From: an uncultured Flavobacteriales bacterium | Lineage (GTDB): Bacteria > Bacteroidota > Bacteroidia > Flavobacteriales > Crocinitomicaceae | Assembly: GCA_946480085.1 (NCBI GenBank) | Contig: CAMLHZ010000005.1 | Span: forward strand, 124,001-188,000 | DNA length: 64,000 bases | Reading direction: 5' to 3' | Part shown: positions 36,205 to 43,246 of the stretch, one piece after another | Numbering within the stretch: the stretch's first letter is position 1 | How the letters are laid out: every line of letters begins with the position of its first letter | Made by a program: the position numbers and the translations under genes | The notes under the pieces: generated by a model | What the model saw: the letters and a program-made list of their open reading frames with translations, nothing else | Databases searched by the model: none | Told to the model about the DNA's origin: nothing

Positions 36205-37206
36205 CTATTTCATTTTCAATACCACTTTTCCTTTTGAACGACCACTTTCTATATAAGACAAGGCATCATTGATTTTTTCAAAAGGAAAGACTTTATCCAT
36301 AACAGGCTTTATTGTACCTGATTCTATTAGCTCAGTAATCTCCTGTAATTGCTTCCCATCAGCGCTCATGAAGAGAAAAGAATATCCAATATTCAGTTTC
36401 TTTGCCGTTTTTCGGATTCCGGAACTGATAAGTGATAAAATAATCTTCACAAACCAAGATGCTTTTATTGCTTTTGCAAATTCAGGAGTGGGGGGACCTG
36501 AAATAGAAATGACTTTTCCATTGGGATTTACTATTCGAAGTGATTTCTCCAGTGTTTTTTTGTCCTGGCTGTTCAACACCAAGTCATAATCTCTTAAAAC
36601 ATCTTCGAAATCCTGTTTTTTATAATCAATCAGTACATCCGCACCAAGGCTTTTTAGCAATTCGAAACTGTTCTCACTGGCTGTGGTGGCAACTGTGGCT
36701 CCCAGATGTTTAGCCAATTGAATGGCAATTGTCCCAACTCCGCCTGAACCAGCTTGTATAAAAACTTTTTGTCCTTTTTTGACTTTTGCCCGTTCAACTA
36801 AAGCTTGCCAAACCGTCAAAGCTACCAGTGGAATGGATGCCGCTTCTTCCATGGAAAGGTTTTTAGGTTTATGAGCAACATCTTTTTCATCAATTGCAAT
36901 GAATTCTGCAAAGGTTCCAATTCTAAAATCAGATGGTCGGGAATAAACTTCGTCGCCAACCTTGAATTTCTTCACTTTTGCCCCAACTTTAGTGACGACT
37001 CCTGCAACGTCATGACCAAGAATGAGTGGTAATTTATATGGCAATATCAACTTGAATTCTCCGGTTTTTATTTTGGAGTCCAATAGATTTAACCCCGACG
37101 CATGTATTTCAATCAACACATCGTTTTCCTTCACTTCAGGTACAGGCGTGTTGATCAATTGAAGACTGTCCGTTTTACTATATTTATTAATGACGAATGC
37201 TTTCAT
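36205..37206 (-). CDS. NADP-dependent MDR-family oxidoreductase (quinone oxidoreductase-like)
   Basis: 333 residues of the medium-chain dehydrogenase/reductase fold: GroES-like domain (MKAFVINKYSKTDSLQL, GHDVAGVVTKVGAKVKKFKV) and Rossmann domain (FIQAGSGGVGTIAIQLAKHL). The structural-zinc cysteines are absent, as in quinone oxidoreductase or alkenal reductase branches. Likely reduces quinones or enals with NADPH. It lies three bases after an SDR gene and is probably controlled by HxlR 3. Confidence 0.9.
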   Translation of the reverse strand: MKAFVINKYSKTDSLQLINTPVPEVKENDVLIEIHASGLNLLDSKIKTGEFKLILPYKLPLILGHDVAGVVTKVGAKVKKFKVGDEVYSRPSDFRIGTFAEFIAIDEKDVAHKPKNLSMEEAASIPLVALTVWQALVERAKVKKGQKVFIQAGSGGVGTIAIQLAKHLGATVATTASENSFELLKSLGADVLIDYKKQDFEDVLRDYDLVLNSQDKKTLEKSLRIVNPNGKVISISGPPTPEFAKAIKASWFVKIILSLISSGIRKTAKKLNIGYSFLFMSADGKQLQEITELIESGTIKPVMDKVFPFEKINDALSYIESGRSKGKVVLKMK

Positions 37207-37209
37207 GGC

Positions 37210-38016
37210 TTACTTTTTAAACTTGTTAATGTTTTTAATGACCGATTTTTCAAAGGTTTTAAAGGAGAGATACTGAATTGCAGGGAATAAAGTTGATCCT
37301 TTGCCTACAGGATGATTAAACGCTGGATTTTCACTTTCAACCAATTTCAAAAGTGCTTTGACCACAGCAGTTGGCTCTTCTGAATTGGAGAATAGATCTT
37401 TTGTATATGCTTCAAGTGTAGTACGGTACGAGTCATAATCAACTATTTTGTTTTCGGCTACTTTTGAGTTTGTAACAATATTGGTTTTGAATCCGACCGG
37501 CTCAACCATACTCACTTTGATGTTAAACGCTTTCAGTTCAAACCGCAGTGCTCTGAAATAACCTTCCAGCGCATGTTTGGAAGCTGCGTAATAAGCTCCG
37601 CCGGGTAAACTGATTAAACCCATGATAGAACTTAGCGTGATTATTTTACCCGAACGCTGCTTTCTGAAGTGGGGTAAAATAAGATTTGTCAATTTTACAG
37701 TTCCCCAAAAGTTAGTGTCAAATTGTTGTTTTCCCTGTGTTATTGCTGTTTCTTCAGCGAGACCTGATAAGTAGAATCCAGCATTATTTATCAAGACATC
37801 TAATTTGTCGATTTCAGAAAAAAGCCTTTTACCAAAGGATTCAATGGAATCATCGTTGGTAATGTCCAATTCCAACATTTTGAAAGGAACTTCCGACTGC
37901 ATACTTGCTGGGTTCCGGCTTGTGCCAATCACATGATATCCCTTTTTATACAACTCCTTTGCGAGTAACAATCCAAAACCGGAGGAAGCACCGGTTACTA
38001 AAATATTTTGTTTCAT
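37210..38016 (-). CDS. Short-chain dehydrogenase/reductase (SDR, YxxxK type)
   Basis: Classical SDR of about 269 residues: NILVTGASSGFGLLLAKELY, VLINNAGFYLSG, ITLSSIMGLISLPGGAYYAA SKHALEGY (catalytic S, Y, K), MVEPVGFKTNI. The open frame extends upstream to 38061 from a TTG, but the ATG at 38016 gives the normal N-terminus and leaves the palindromic regulatory region free. It is the first gene of a two-gene operon with the MDR oxidoreductase, divergent from HxlR 3. Confidence 0.9.
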   Translation of the reverse strand: MKQNILVTGASSGFGLLLAKELYKKGYHVIGTSRNPASMQSEVPFKMLELDITNDDSIESFGKRLFSEIDKLDVLINNAGFYLSGLAEETAITQGKQQFDTNFWGTVKLTNLILPHFRKQRSGKIITLSSIMGLISLPGGAYYAASKHALEGYFRALRFELKAFNIKVSMVEPVGFKTNIVTNSKVAENKIVDYDSYRTTLEAYTKDLFSNSEEPTAVVKALLKLVESENPAFNHPVGKGSTLFPAIQYLSFKTFEKSVIKNINKFKK

Positions 38017-38041
38017 CTTCGTATTATTATATGTAAATTTG

Positions 38042-38056
38042 CTTGCATTTTGCAAG
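38042..38056. promoter_or_regulatory. Candidate operator of HxlR 3
   Basis: CTTGC-ATTTT-GCAAG is a perfect 5-bp-arm palindrome. The half-site TGCAAGTG (38051-38058) recurs as a direct repeat at 38083-38090. Both lie between the divergent SDR and HxlR 3 genes. Confidence 0.45.
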
Positions 38057-38106
38057 TGCAATATTACAAATAACTTTTAAAATGCAAGTGATTTTATAAA
38101 TAGTTT

Positions 38107-38538
38107 ATGGGAGAGATGAAAAAAAGGTCTGATTGTCCAATCAGCAGTTCTTTAGATATTTGGGGAGATAAATGGTCGTTATTGATCGTTCGTGATTTGA
38201 TTTTTTCGATGCAGTGTACCTATGGCGATTTTCTGAAATCGGAAGAAAAAATTGCCACCAATATTTTAGCTACCCGATTGCAAATGCTCGAGTCGAATGG
38301 GATTATAACCAAGCTAAATCACCCGGATAGTAAGGCTAAAGTTTTGTATCAACTTACTCAAAAAGGAATTGATCTACTGCCAATAATGATTGAAATCCAT
38401 CTCTGGGCAGATAAATATTCGACAATACCACCGGAAAGAAATGCGATAATCAAAGAGCTTAAAAACAATAAAGAGGCATTTCTAAAATCTTACACGAAGC
38501 TGTTAAAAAAACATCAATTGAAAGAACAAATTGAATAA
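38107..38538 (+). CDS. HxlR-family transcriptional regulator 3
   Basis: 143 residues. The HxlR signature SDCPISSSLDIWGDKWSLLIV carries the usual N-terminal cysteine, followed by a winged helix (FLKSEEKIATNILATRLQML ESNGIITKL) and a dimerisation helix with a basic C-terminus. Met 4 is an alternative start. It is divergent from the SDR/MDR pair and probably regulates it. The tRNA-derived repeat copy C follows. Confidence 0.91.
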   Translation: MGEMKKRSDCPISSSLDIWGDKWSLLIVRDLIFSMQCTYGDFLKSEEKIATNILATRLQMLESNGIITKLNHPDSKAKVLYQLTQKGIDLLPIMIEIHLWADKYSTIPPERNAIIKELKNNKEAFLKSYTKLLKKHQLKEQIE

Positions 38539-38571
38539 ATTATAATTCAATTTTATGAGATTCTAGTTTCA

Positions 38572-38659
38572 AAGAACGTTAAAATCTAACGTTTCAAGTT
38601 GTATAACCCGTTCCAAATCCTCCATCAAAAAGTTTGACATTTCCCCGCTTGAGGTCACC
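38572..38659. repeat. Left part of repeat copy C, shared with 35906-36020
   Basis: Shares GAACGTTAAA and about 70 bases from CGTTTCAAGTTGTA up to GAGGTCAC with the block left of copy B, with a deletion of about 30 bases relative to it. On the minus strand it encodes the second coding relic (SSGEMSNFLMEDLERVIQLE). Confidence 0.75.
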
Positions 38660-38661
38660 AG

Positions 38662-38688
38662 GGGAAACAGAAATGTTTCCCTTTTTTT
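38662..38688 (+). terminator. Terminator hairpin in copy C
   Basis: GGGAAACA-GAAA-TGTTTCCC with seven T residues. It is nearly the same hairpin as at 42564-42590, and replaces the CCCTGATG hairpin of copies A and B. Confidence 0.8.
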
Positions 38689-38703
38689 ATTGATTGAAAT
38701 ATT

Positions 38704-38830
38704 GGCTTCGTGCTCAATCCGCCGCGGCGGAAGCACTGCATTATCGGCCGCGGCCGATAGAGGTTTTAGGTTTCTATGCTCGGGCTGAACGAATACGAGA
38801 GGATCTATAATCCTTACAAGGTCACGAAAA
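38704..38830 (+). pseudogene. Degenerate tRNA-Arg-like sequence (copy C)
   Basis: Begins GGCTTCGT-GCTCAA like the intact tRNA-Arg, continues GCACTGCATTA, then GATAGAGGTTTTAGGTTT, and ends with AGGATCTATAATCCT and AAGGTCACG. The D-arm loop is replaced by TCCGCCGCGGCGGA and the anticodon stem-loop by TATCGGCCGCGGCCGATA; both are perfect palindromes. A further segment (TCTATGCTCG...ACGAG) is inserted in the T arm. It cannot form a functional cloverleaf. Confidence 0.65.
38718..38759. repeat. Two GC-rich perfect palindromes
   Basis: TCCGCCGCGGCGGA (38718-38731) and TATCGGCCGCGGCCGATA (38742-38759) stand out sharply in AT-rich surroundings, inside the degenerate tRNA. Confidence 0.85.
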
Positions 38831-38866
38831 TCTTGATTATATTCGTCAATAAACACGTTACGTAGA
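38831..38866 (+). promoter_or_regulatory. Repeated leader, copy 1
   Basis: TCTTGATTATATTCGTC is identical at 39486-39502 and the next 20 bases are similar. It ends 39 bases before the start codon of the downstream gene, as does copy 2. TATATTCG resembles a -7 element with one change. Confidence 0.5.
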
Positions 38867-38885
38867 ATTCTGAAAAACTGTATCG

Positions 38886-39449
38886 TTGAGGCCCGAAGAA
38901 CACATAGAATTTTCACTTAGGACAACCTGTTCTGAGTACATTATCAAGAGTTGGGTGGGGCTGGTCTTGTTCTTATGGTTGCTTCTTTACTTATTATTCT
39001 TTGAAGAAATTGAATTTGGAATTGTTGAGACATGCCTTGTTGCTTTTTGTGGCATTCTCTGTTTACTTGCTCTGCGCAATCTATTTGTGCTGTATAGAAT
39101 AAAGAGCCTATTAAAAAGGCAGGCTTTTCCTCTTCTTGAAGCCATTTATAGAAAAAAATCAAATGCTGTGTTATGGATCTATCAATTAAACACAACATAC
39201 ACTATAAAGAATTATACCGCTTTCGTTCCAAGGATAACAGAGAGAAGAAAAAACTTCATCGTTGTCGTATTGGCGGATGGCAAGAAAGTTCATATCAGAG
39301 CTCGTAGTCAACAACAAACAGGAGAGCTTATGACGTTCTTATCTGAAGTATTCCCGCATGCCCTTATTGGTTATGGACCTTATCACAAGGCAGATGTTGA
39401 AGCGCGTATAGGAAGAAGAATTCGCAATTATTTCTGGTTTGAGTTTTGA
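38886..39449 (+). CDS. Small membrane protein of unknown function
   Basis: 187 residues starting at TTG. No ATG exists before the membrane segments, and the same leader-to-start distance (39 bases) at the next gene supports this choice. Two adjacent membrane helices at about 22-40 and 46-65 (GLVLFLWLLLYLLFFEEIEF, CLVAFCGILCLLALRNLFVL) are followed by a cytoplasmic basic domain with PH-like strands (NFIVVVLADGKKVHIRA). Function not recognised. Confidence 0.7.
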   Translation: MRPEEHIEFSLRTTCSEYIIKSWVGLVLFLWLLLYLLFFEEIEFGIVETCLVAFCGILCLLALRNLFVLYRIKSLLKRQAFPLLEAIYRKKSNAVLWIYQLNTTYTIKNYTAFVPRITERRKNFIVVVLADGKKVHIRARSQQQTGELMTFLSEVFPHALIGYGPYHKADVEARIGRRIRNYFWFEF

Positions 39450-39450
39450 T

Positions 39451-39474
39451 GATAGTTGAGTACGGATAACTATC
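39451..39474 (+). terminator. Hairpin after the small membrane protein gene
   Basis: GATAGTT (39451-39457) pairs with AACTATC (39468-39474). No T-run follows, so termination is uncertain. Confidence 0.35.
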
Positions 39475-39485
39475 GGGAGAAGAAA

Positions 39486-39521
39486 TCTTGATTATATTCG
39501 TCCATAAATAAGTTCGCAGTA
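39486..39521 (+). promoter_or_regulatory. Repeated leader, copy 2
   Basis: Second copy of the leader at 38831, exact over 17 bases, with the ATG 39 bases downstream. Confidence 0.5.
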
Positions 39522-39540
39522 ACCCTAAAAATAGAACAAC

Positions 39541-40071
39541 ATGGATTACCTCCTGGACAGACAAGAGTCAGAAAGACTTTTGTTCCGAAAATTATTGCAT
39601 TCAGACTTTGACAAATGGATTGAGTTTATGGAAAACCCGGAATCAACAGCATTCATGTGGTTGACAGACAGTTCTGATCCCGCAGACAAATGTGACGTTT
39701 GGTTTGAACGAGTCTTTTCACGTTATGCAATCAATAAAGGCGGTATGAACGTTCTAATAGATAAAAAAACGGGAGACTTTATTGGTCAGGCGGGTCTGTT
39801 GTTTCATACGATTGACGGAATAGAAGAACTCGAAATTGGATATGCAATAATGCCTCAATTCCGAGGACAAGGTTTCGCTACAGAAGCTGCCAGAAAATGT
39901 CGTGACTTTGCTTTTGAAAACAATTTAAGAGACTCATTAATTTCTATTATTAACCCTGAAAATACCTATTCAAAAAAGGTAGCGGCTAATACGGGGATGA
40001 CTCTTGATAAAAAAGTTTCTAAAGATGGACGACATTTCAATATTTACCGCATATTGAAAGAGCAGTTGTAA
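39541..40071 (+). CDS. GNAT-family N-acetyltransferase (RimJ/RimL-like)
   Basis: 176 residues. The N-terminal strand-helix ESERLLFRKLLHSDFDKWIE is typical of RimJ/RimL-type enzymes, and the acetyl-CoA P-loop is IMPQFRGQGFATEAARKCRD (Q-x-x-G-x-G/A). IINPENTYSKKVAANTGMTL closes the fold. Transfers acetyl from acetyl-CoA to an amine; the substrate is unknown. It is preceded by leader copy 2. Confidence 0.92.
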   Translation: MDYLLDRQESERLLFRKLLHSDFDKWIEFMENPESTAFMWLTDSSDPADKCDVWFERVFSRYAINKGGMNVLIDKKTGDFIGQAGLLFHTIDGIEELEIGYAIMPQFRGQGFATEAARKCRDFAFENNLRDSLISIINPENTYSKKVAANTGMTLDKKVSKDGRHFNIYRILKEQL

Positions 40072-40173
40072 AACATTTTCGCTCCCTCATTCTGACCAAA
40101 TACCGTCCTATGCTTTCCTTCTTCATAGTGAGAATTGAAAATGAGAAAGCTATGAATTCAAATCACCTAATAA

Positions 40174-40210
40174 TCTTGAAAACGCTCTATATTCGTTAAT
40201 CAGCAAGTTA
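40174..40210 (+). promoter_or_regulatory. Repeated leader, diverged copy 3
   Basis: TCTTGA (40174-40179) and TATATTCGT (40188-40196) recur with an insertion between them. The next start codon is 37 bases downstream. Confidence 0.4.
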
Positions 40211-40232
40211 TAGACAACATTTTAATACATAA

Positions 40233-40850
40233 ATGGGAGGCAGAAGAGACCGAGAGATAAGAAGAAGAAACCACCAAAAGGCGAAATTGAAAAATGCAGA
40301 GCCTAAACCAGGAAGACTGGAAAGATGGAAAAACAATCCTCTCGTCTATATGATTGCCTGTGCAATTGTTATCGGTTATCCATTTTTTACGATCAGATAT
40401 TTTGAATCGTATACTGCAATGAAATTAGTAGCGAAATACTTTTTACTTCCAATTTTTGGGGTTTTAATTATGGTTGGCCCCACGTTTTACATGAAACATC
40501 TGAGGCAGACAGGAAAGAACCAGATTTCTAAATTCGGAGATTTCTTCTTAATGTCTTTTGTGATACTTGTTGCTACCGGAATATTCTCCTGGATGTCTTT
40601 TTCAATAATTATTACAACAAACAAATGGTTCGATAATTCTGGAACTGAAAAAATCAACGAACAAGTAACGAGGTATTACTACGATGTATCAAAACGTGGG
40701 CTTCACAGACTAAGACATTTCATCGAATTTAGAAATCCAAACACAGGAGAGACGATTGAATTGGAAGTATACAGAAAGTATGAGGTTGGGGAATTTTTTG
40801 AAAAACGAATGAGTTATGGTGCGTGGGGAATATTATACTCTACTGAATAA
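40233..40850 (+). CDS. Membrane protein of unknown function
   Basis: 205 residues: a strongly basic N-terminal 33 residues (RRDREIRRRNHQKAKLK), three membrane helices at about 36-55, 70-88 and 108-130, and a C-terminal soluble domain of about 70 residues (FIEFRNPNTGETIELEVYRK). No family recognised. It lies between two leader-linked genes in the accessory run. Confidence 0.7.
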   Translation: MGGRRDREIRRRNHQKAKLKNAEPKPGRLERWKNNPLVYMIACAIVIGYPFFTIRYFESYTAMKLVAKYFLLPIFGVLIMVGPTFYMKHLRQTGKNQISKFGDFFLMSFVILVATGIFSWMSFSIIITTNKWFDNSGTEKINEQVTRYYYDVSKRGLHRLRHFIEFRNPNTGETIELEVYRKYEVGEFFEKRMSYGAWGILYSTE

Positions 40851-40900
40851 AACAACACTACACCAATAAATTCATCTATTTTTAAACCAACTTACTACAT

Positions 40901-41593
40901 ATGCTTATACTCATAATCGTTGGAAGTGTTGTCCTGATAACTGGACTAACTTTTCTGTTTATTTTCAAAGGAAAGACAAAAATACAGGTGGTTGAAGATG
41001 TTGTTGCCGATAGCGATACAAACCTCTTTCATATTTTCGGACACAGTAGATACATGCCTGACGATTCTCCGAGTTTTGAGATTTACCGGCACTATGTTTT
41101 CGACTTGTCAACTTATCAATTCACGGCAGGAGATAATCAGCGGGGAACCGGTTTTGACCTTGAAAGTCCATTTGTTGAAAGAAGTATGGAGATGCTTTCA
41201 AATAAGATGGGAAGAAAACTGAACTTGTCTCCCGACAAACAAATAAGTTCAGAAATGAAATTGATTCGTCGAGATTTGAACGCTACCGACACAGAGGTAA
41301 TTGAAAAAATTCCCAATAATGCATTTGTTGTAACCAGACTCCGGGCAAACGAATTGGGGTTTTCAAAAGTGCAATTGGAAATCTACCGAAACGGAATCAG
41401 CATGCATCGTCGCGTGTTCAAAGGTTGGGCAGATCATGATTTCAGAATTTATAAAGCCCCTTTCCCTAACCAGGTCATATTCATGTATCCAAAGGGGGGA
41501 GTGAATTACGGAATATCACTCGCTGTGATCGATCTCTCAACCGGAGACTTTTTGTTTGATCAATACATCACGGAAACAAAGAAGGCACGATGA
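40901..41593 (+). CDS. Single-pass membrane protein of unknown function
   Basis: 230 residues with one N-terminal membrane anchor (MLILIIVGSVVLITGLTFLF IFK) and a soluble alpha/beta domain containing the strand-rich segment VTRLRANELGFSKVQLEIYR. No cleavage site is obvious. Its stop overlaps the start of the next GNAT gene by four bases (ATGA), so the two are translationally coupled. Confidence 0.72.
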   Translation: MLILIIVGSVVLITGLTFLFIFKGKTKIQVVEDVVADSDTNLFHIFGHSRYMPDDSPSFEIYRHYVFDLSTYQFTAGDNQRGTGFDLESPFVERSMEMLSNKMGRKLNLSPDKQISSEMKLIRRDLNATDTEVIEKIPNNAFVVTRLRANELGFSKVQLEIYRNGISMHRRVFKGWADHDFRIYKAPFPNQVIFMYPKGGVNYGISLAVIDLSTGDFLFDQYITETKKAR

Positions 41594-42024
41594 AAACAAT
41601 ATTTAAAGAGATTGCCCATAAAAGTCAGGAATGGACTGCTGCGGTTAAACTTAGAGAAAAAATTCTCAGAGAACCACTTGGAAGCAGCTTTACTGAACAG
41701 GAATTGGAAGAAGAAAAATACCATTTTCAAATAGCAGGCTTCATAGATGACACTATCGTGGGCACAGCTGTTCTAGTACCTGAAGGTAATGCAATGAAAA
41801 TGCAACGAGTGGCTGTGACAGAAACGTTTAGAGGAAAAAATATTGGCTCAGAAATGATGGTCTTCTGCGAACAATTTGCGAAAGACCGGAAATCTAAATT
41901 AATCTATTGTCACGCTAGAGACTCAGCTGTAAACTTTTATATCAAAAATGGTTATGAAGGAATTGGAGACTATTTTGATGAAGACGGAATACCACATTTA
42001 ATGATGAGAAAAGAACTGTTATAA
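41590..42024 (+). CDS. GNAT-family N-acetyltransferase
   Basis: 144 residues with the compact ElaA/PhnO-like GNAT layout: VAVTETFRGKNIGSEMMVFC is the acetyl-CoA loop (R-G-x-x-I-G) and IYCHARDSAVNFYIKNGYEG the C-terminal beta-bulge motif. Substrate unknown. It overlaps the preceding membrane protein gene by four bases. Confidence 0.91.
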   Translation: MKTIFKEIAHKSQEWTAAVKLREKILREPLGSSFTEQELEEEKYHFQIAGFIDDTIVGTAVLVPEGNAMKMQRVAVTETFRGKNIGSEMMVFCEQFAKDRKSKLIYCHARDSAVNFYIKNGYEGIGDYFDEDGIPHLMMRKELL

Positions 42025-42076
42025 GAACGGAAAATCGTTCGTCAATAAAACTTTATATTTAGGAAAATAATTTACT

Positions 42077-42538
42077 ATGAAAACTATCAAATTACTATCA
42101 TTCATTGCAATGGGAATGTTTGTCTTTGCAATAAATTCTTGTTCCGGTGACACAGCAGCTACAACAGAAGCAGGAGGAGAAGAAGAGGCCAAAGCAGAAG
42201 TGATGACTACTGAAATGCTAATTGACGAAGCTAACAAAATTGGAAAAGAAGCTTTTGAAAAGAAATATGCTCAGGATTCGGAAATTGAGTTAAGTGGTGA
42301 ACCGAAATTTCCAGCTACATGGGACGATAAAATTGCAGTGAAATTTGGTCCGGATATGAATTCTTTGCCAATTACTGCAGACTTTCTGTTTACAGATAAT
42401 GGTGGTTCTGCAGATGCAACAAAGAATAAAATTCAGGATGGTGAAACCGTACACTTCAAAGGAAAATTAGGTTTTTCATTTTTTGATGATAAAGGAAAAC
42501 TGACAGGTTTGACTATTTCAAACTGTAAAGTTTTGTAA
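42077..42538 (+). CDS. Lipoprotein with OB-fold-like domain
   Basis: 153 residues. Lipobox AINSCSGD (Cys 22), an acidic linker rich in Ala/Glu/Thr, then a domain with strands EIELSGEPKF, DGETVHFKGKLGF and LTGLTISNCKVL, resembling tRNA_anti-like OB-fold lipoproteins of Bacteroidota. Function unknown. Followed by a clear terminator. Confidence 0.75.
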   Translation: MKTIKLLSFIAMGMFVFAINSCSGDTAATTEAGGEEEAKAEVMTTEMLIDEANKIGKEAFEKKYAQDSEIELSGEPKFPATWDDKIAVKFGPDMNSLPITADFLFTDNGGSADATKNKIQDGETVHFKGKLGFSFFDDKGKLTGLTISNCKVL

Positions 42539-42563
42539 TAGTCGATCTTTACAAATCAAAAAT

Positions 42564-42590
42564 GGGAGACAGGAATGTTTCCCTTTTTTG
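42564..42590 (+). terminator. Rho-independent terminator
   Basis: GGGAGACA-GGAA-TGTTTCCC with one G-U pair, then TTTTTTG. It ends the OB-fold lipoprotein gene and nearly duplicates the hairpin at 38662. Confidence 0.85.
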
Positions 42591-42631
42591 TTTCATTCCC
42601 AATTCCTATCTTTCGAAGCAGAGGATCAGCA

Positions 42632-42655
42632 ACCTGTCTGCCGACACAGGCAGGT
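42632..42655. repeat. GC-rich imperfect palindrome
   Basis: The arms ACCTGTCTG and CAGGCAGGT pair with one G-U around CCGACA. GC-rich against the local background; it lies in the leader of the 2H phosphoesterase gene. Confidence 0.6.
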
Positions 42656-42676
42656 ACAATCCATAAACTTGACAAC

Positions 42677-43219
42677 TTGGAAACGCAACCAGAAAACAAC
42701 ACGTGTTATTACCTCTTATTGAATCCCGACGGTGCTTCAATGGATTTTATGGTCAATCAAAAAGCCAAGGCAGCGGCGGCAGGAATTCCTGAAAAGTACA
42801 CCCAAACGTCGAAACCGCACATTACACTGGTTTCATGGGAAGATAAACCAGAAGCTGACGAATGGATGGTGTGCGGAATTTCGGCGGTTGTTGAACGTTA
42901 TTCATCGTTTCATCTGCATGTTGGGGAGGCGAGTGTTGTAGGTCCGCAATGGGGAAAGCATCTGATTGTGGAAGTTGGTATTTCAAATGCTTTGGCGGAC
43001 TTTATGGCTGATTTGAAAAAAGAGCTGAAAGGTAGAAAGGGAAAATTGCATCTGACTTTGGCTTATAAAGTCCCTGGGGATAAAATTCCAGAATCTCTTG
43101 TTCCGGAGAATTTTGATGTCGATTCCGAATTGGTTTTTGATAGTTTCACTTTGTTGAAATATACAGCGCAGCGGAAGTACGTGAATTTGGGAAACTTTGG
43201 ACTGTCAAACGAAGAATAG
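42677..43219 (+). CDS. 2H phosphoesterase (2'-5' RNA ligase superfamily-like)
   Basis: Two H-x-T motifs, PHITLVSW and LHLTLAYK, about 85 residues apart define the 2H phosphoesterase fold. The open frame extends back to 42575, but that covers the upstream terminator and the GC palindrome and translates to low-complexity sequence. A TTG at 42677 (METQPENNTCYYLLLNP) gives 180 residues and a normal first beta-strand. Substrate may be a cyclic phosphodiester; not determinable here. Confidence 0.75.
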   Translation: METQPENNTCYYLLLNPDGASMDFMVNQKAKAAAAGIPEKYTQTSKPHITLVSWEDKPEADEWMVCGISAVVERYSSFHLHVGEASVVGPQWGKHLIVEVGISNALADFMADLKKELKGRKGKLHLTLAYKVPGDKIPESLVPENFDVDSELVFDSFTLLKYTAQRKYVNLGNFGLSNEE

Positions 43220-43246
43220 TATTTTGTTAGGTCTAAAGGCTATACT

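Noticed and set aside
38569..38916. 115-codon minus-strand ORF over repeat copy C
   Set aside because: It crosses a terminator, two palindromes and the tRNA relic, so it cannot be a single gene. Only its last 20-30 residues match a second copy and are reported as a relic.
42575..42676. Upstream extension of the 2H phosphoesterase frame
   Set aside because: It would start inside a strong terminator and cover the GC palindrome; the translated segment does not resemble the family N-terminus.
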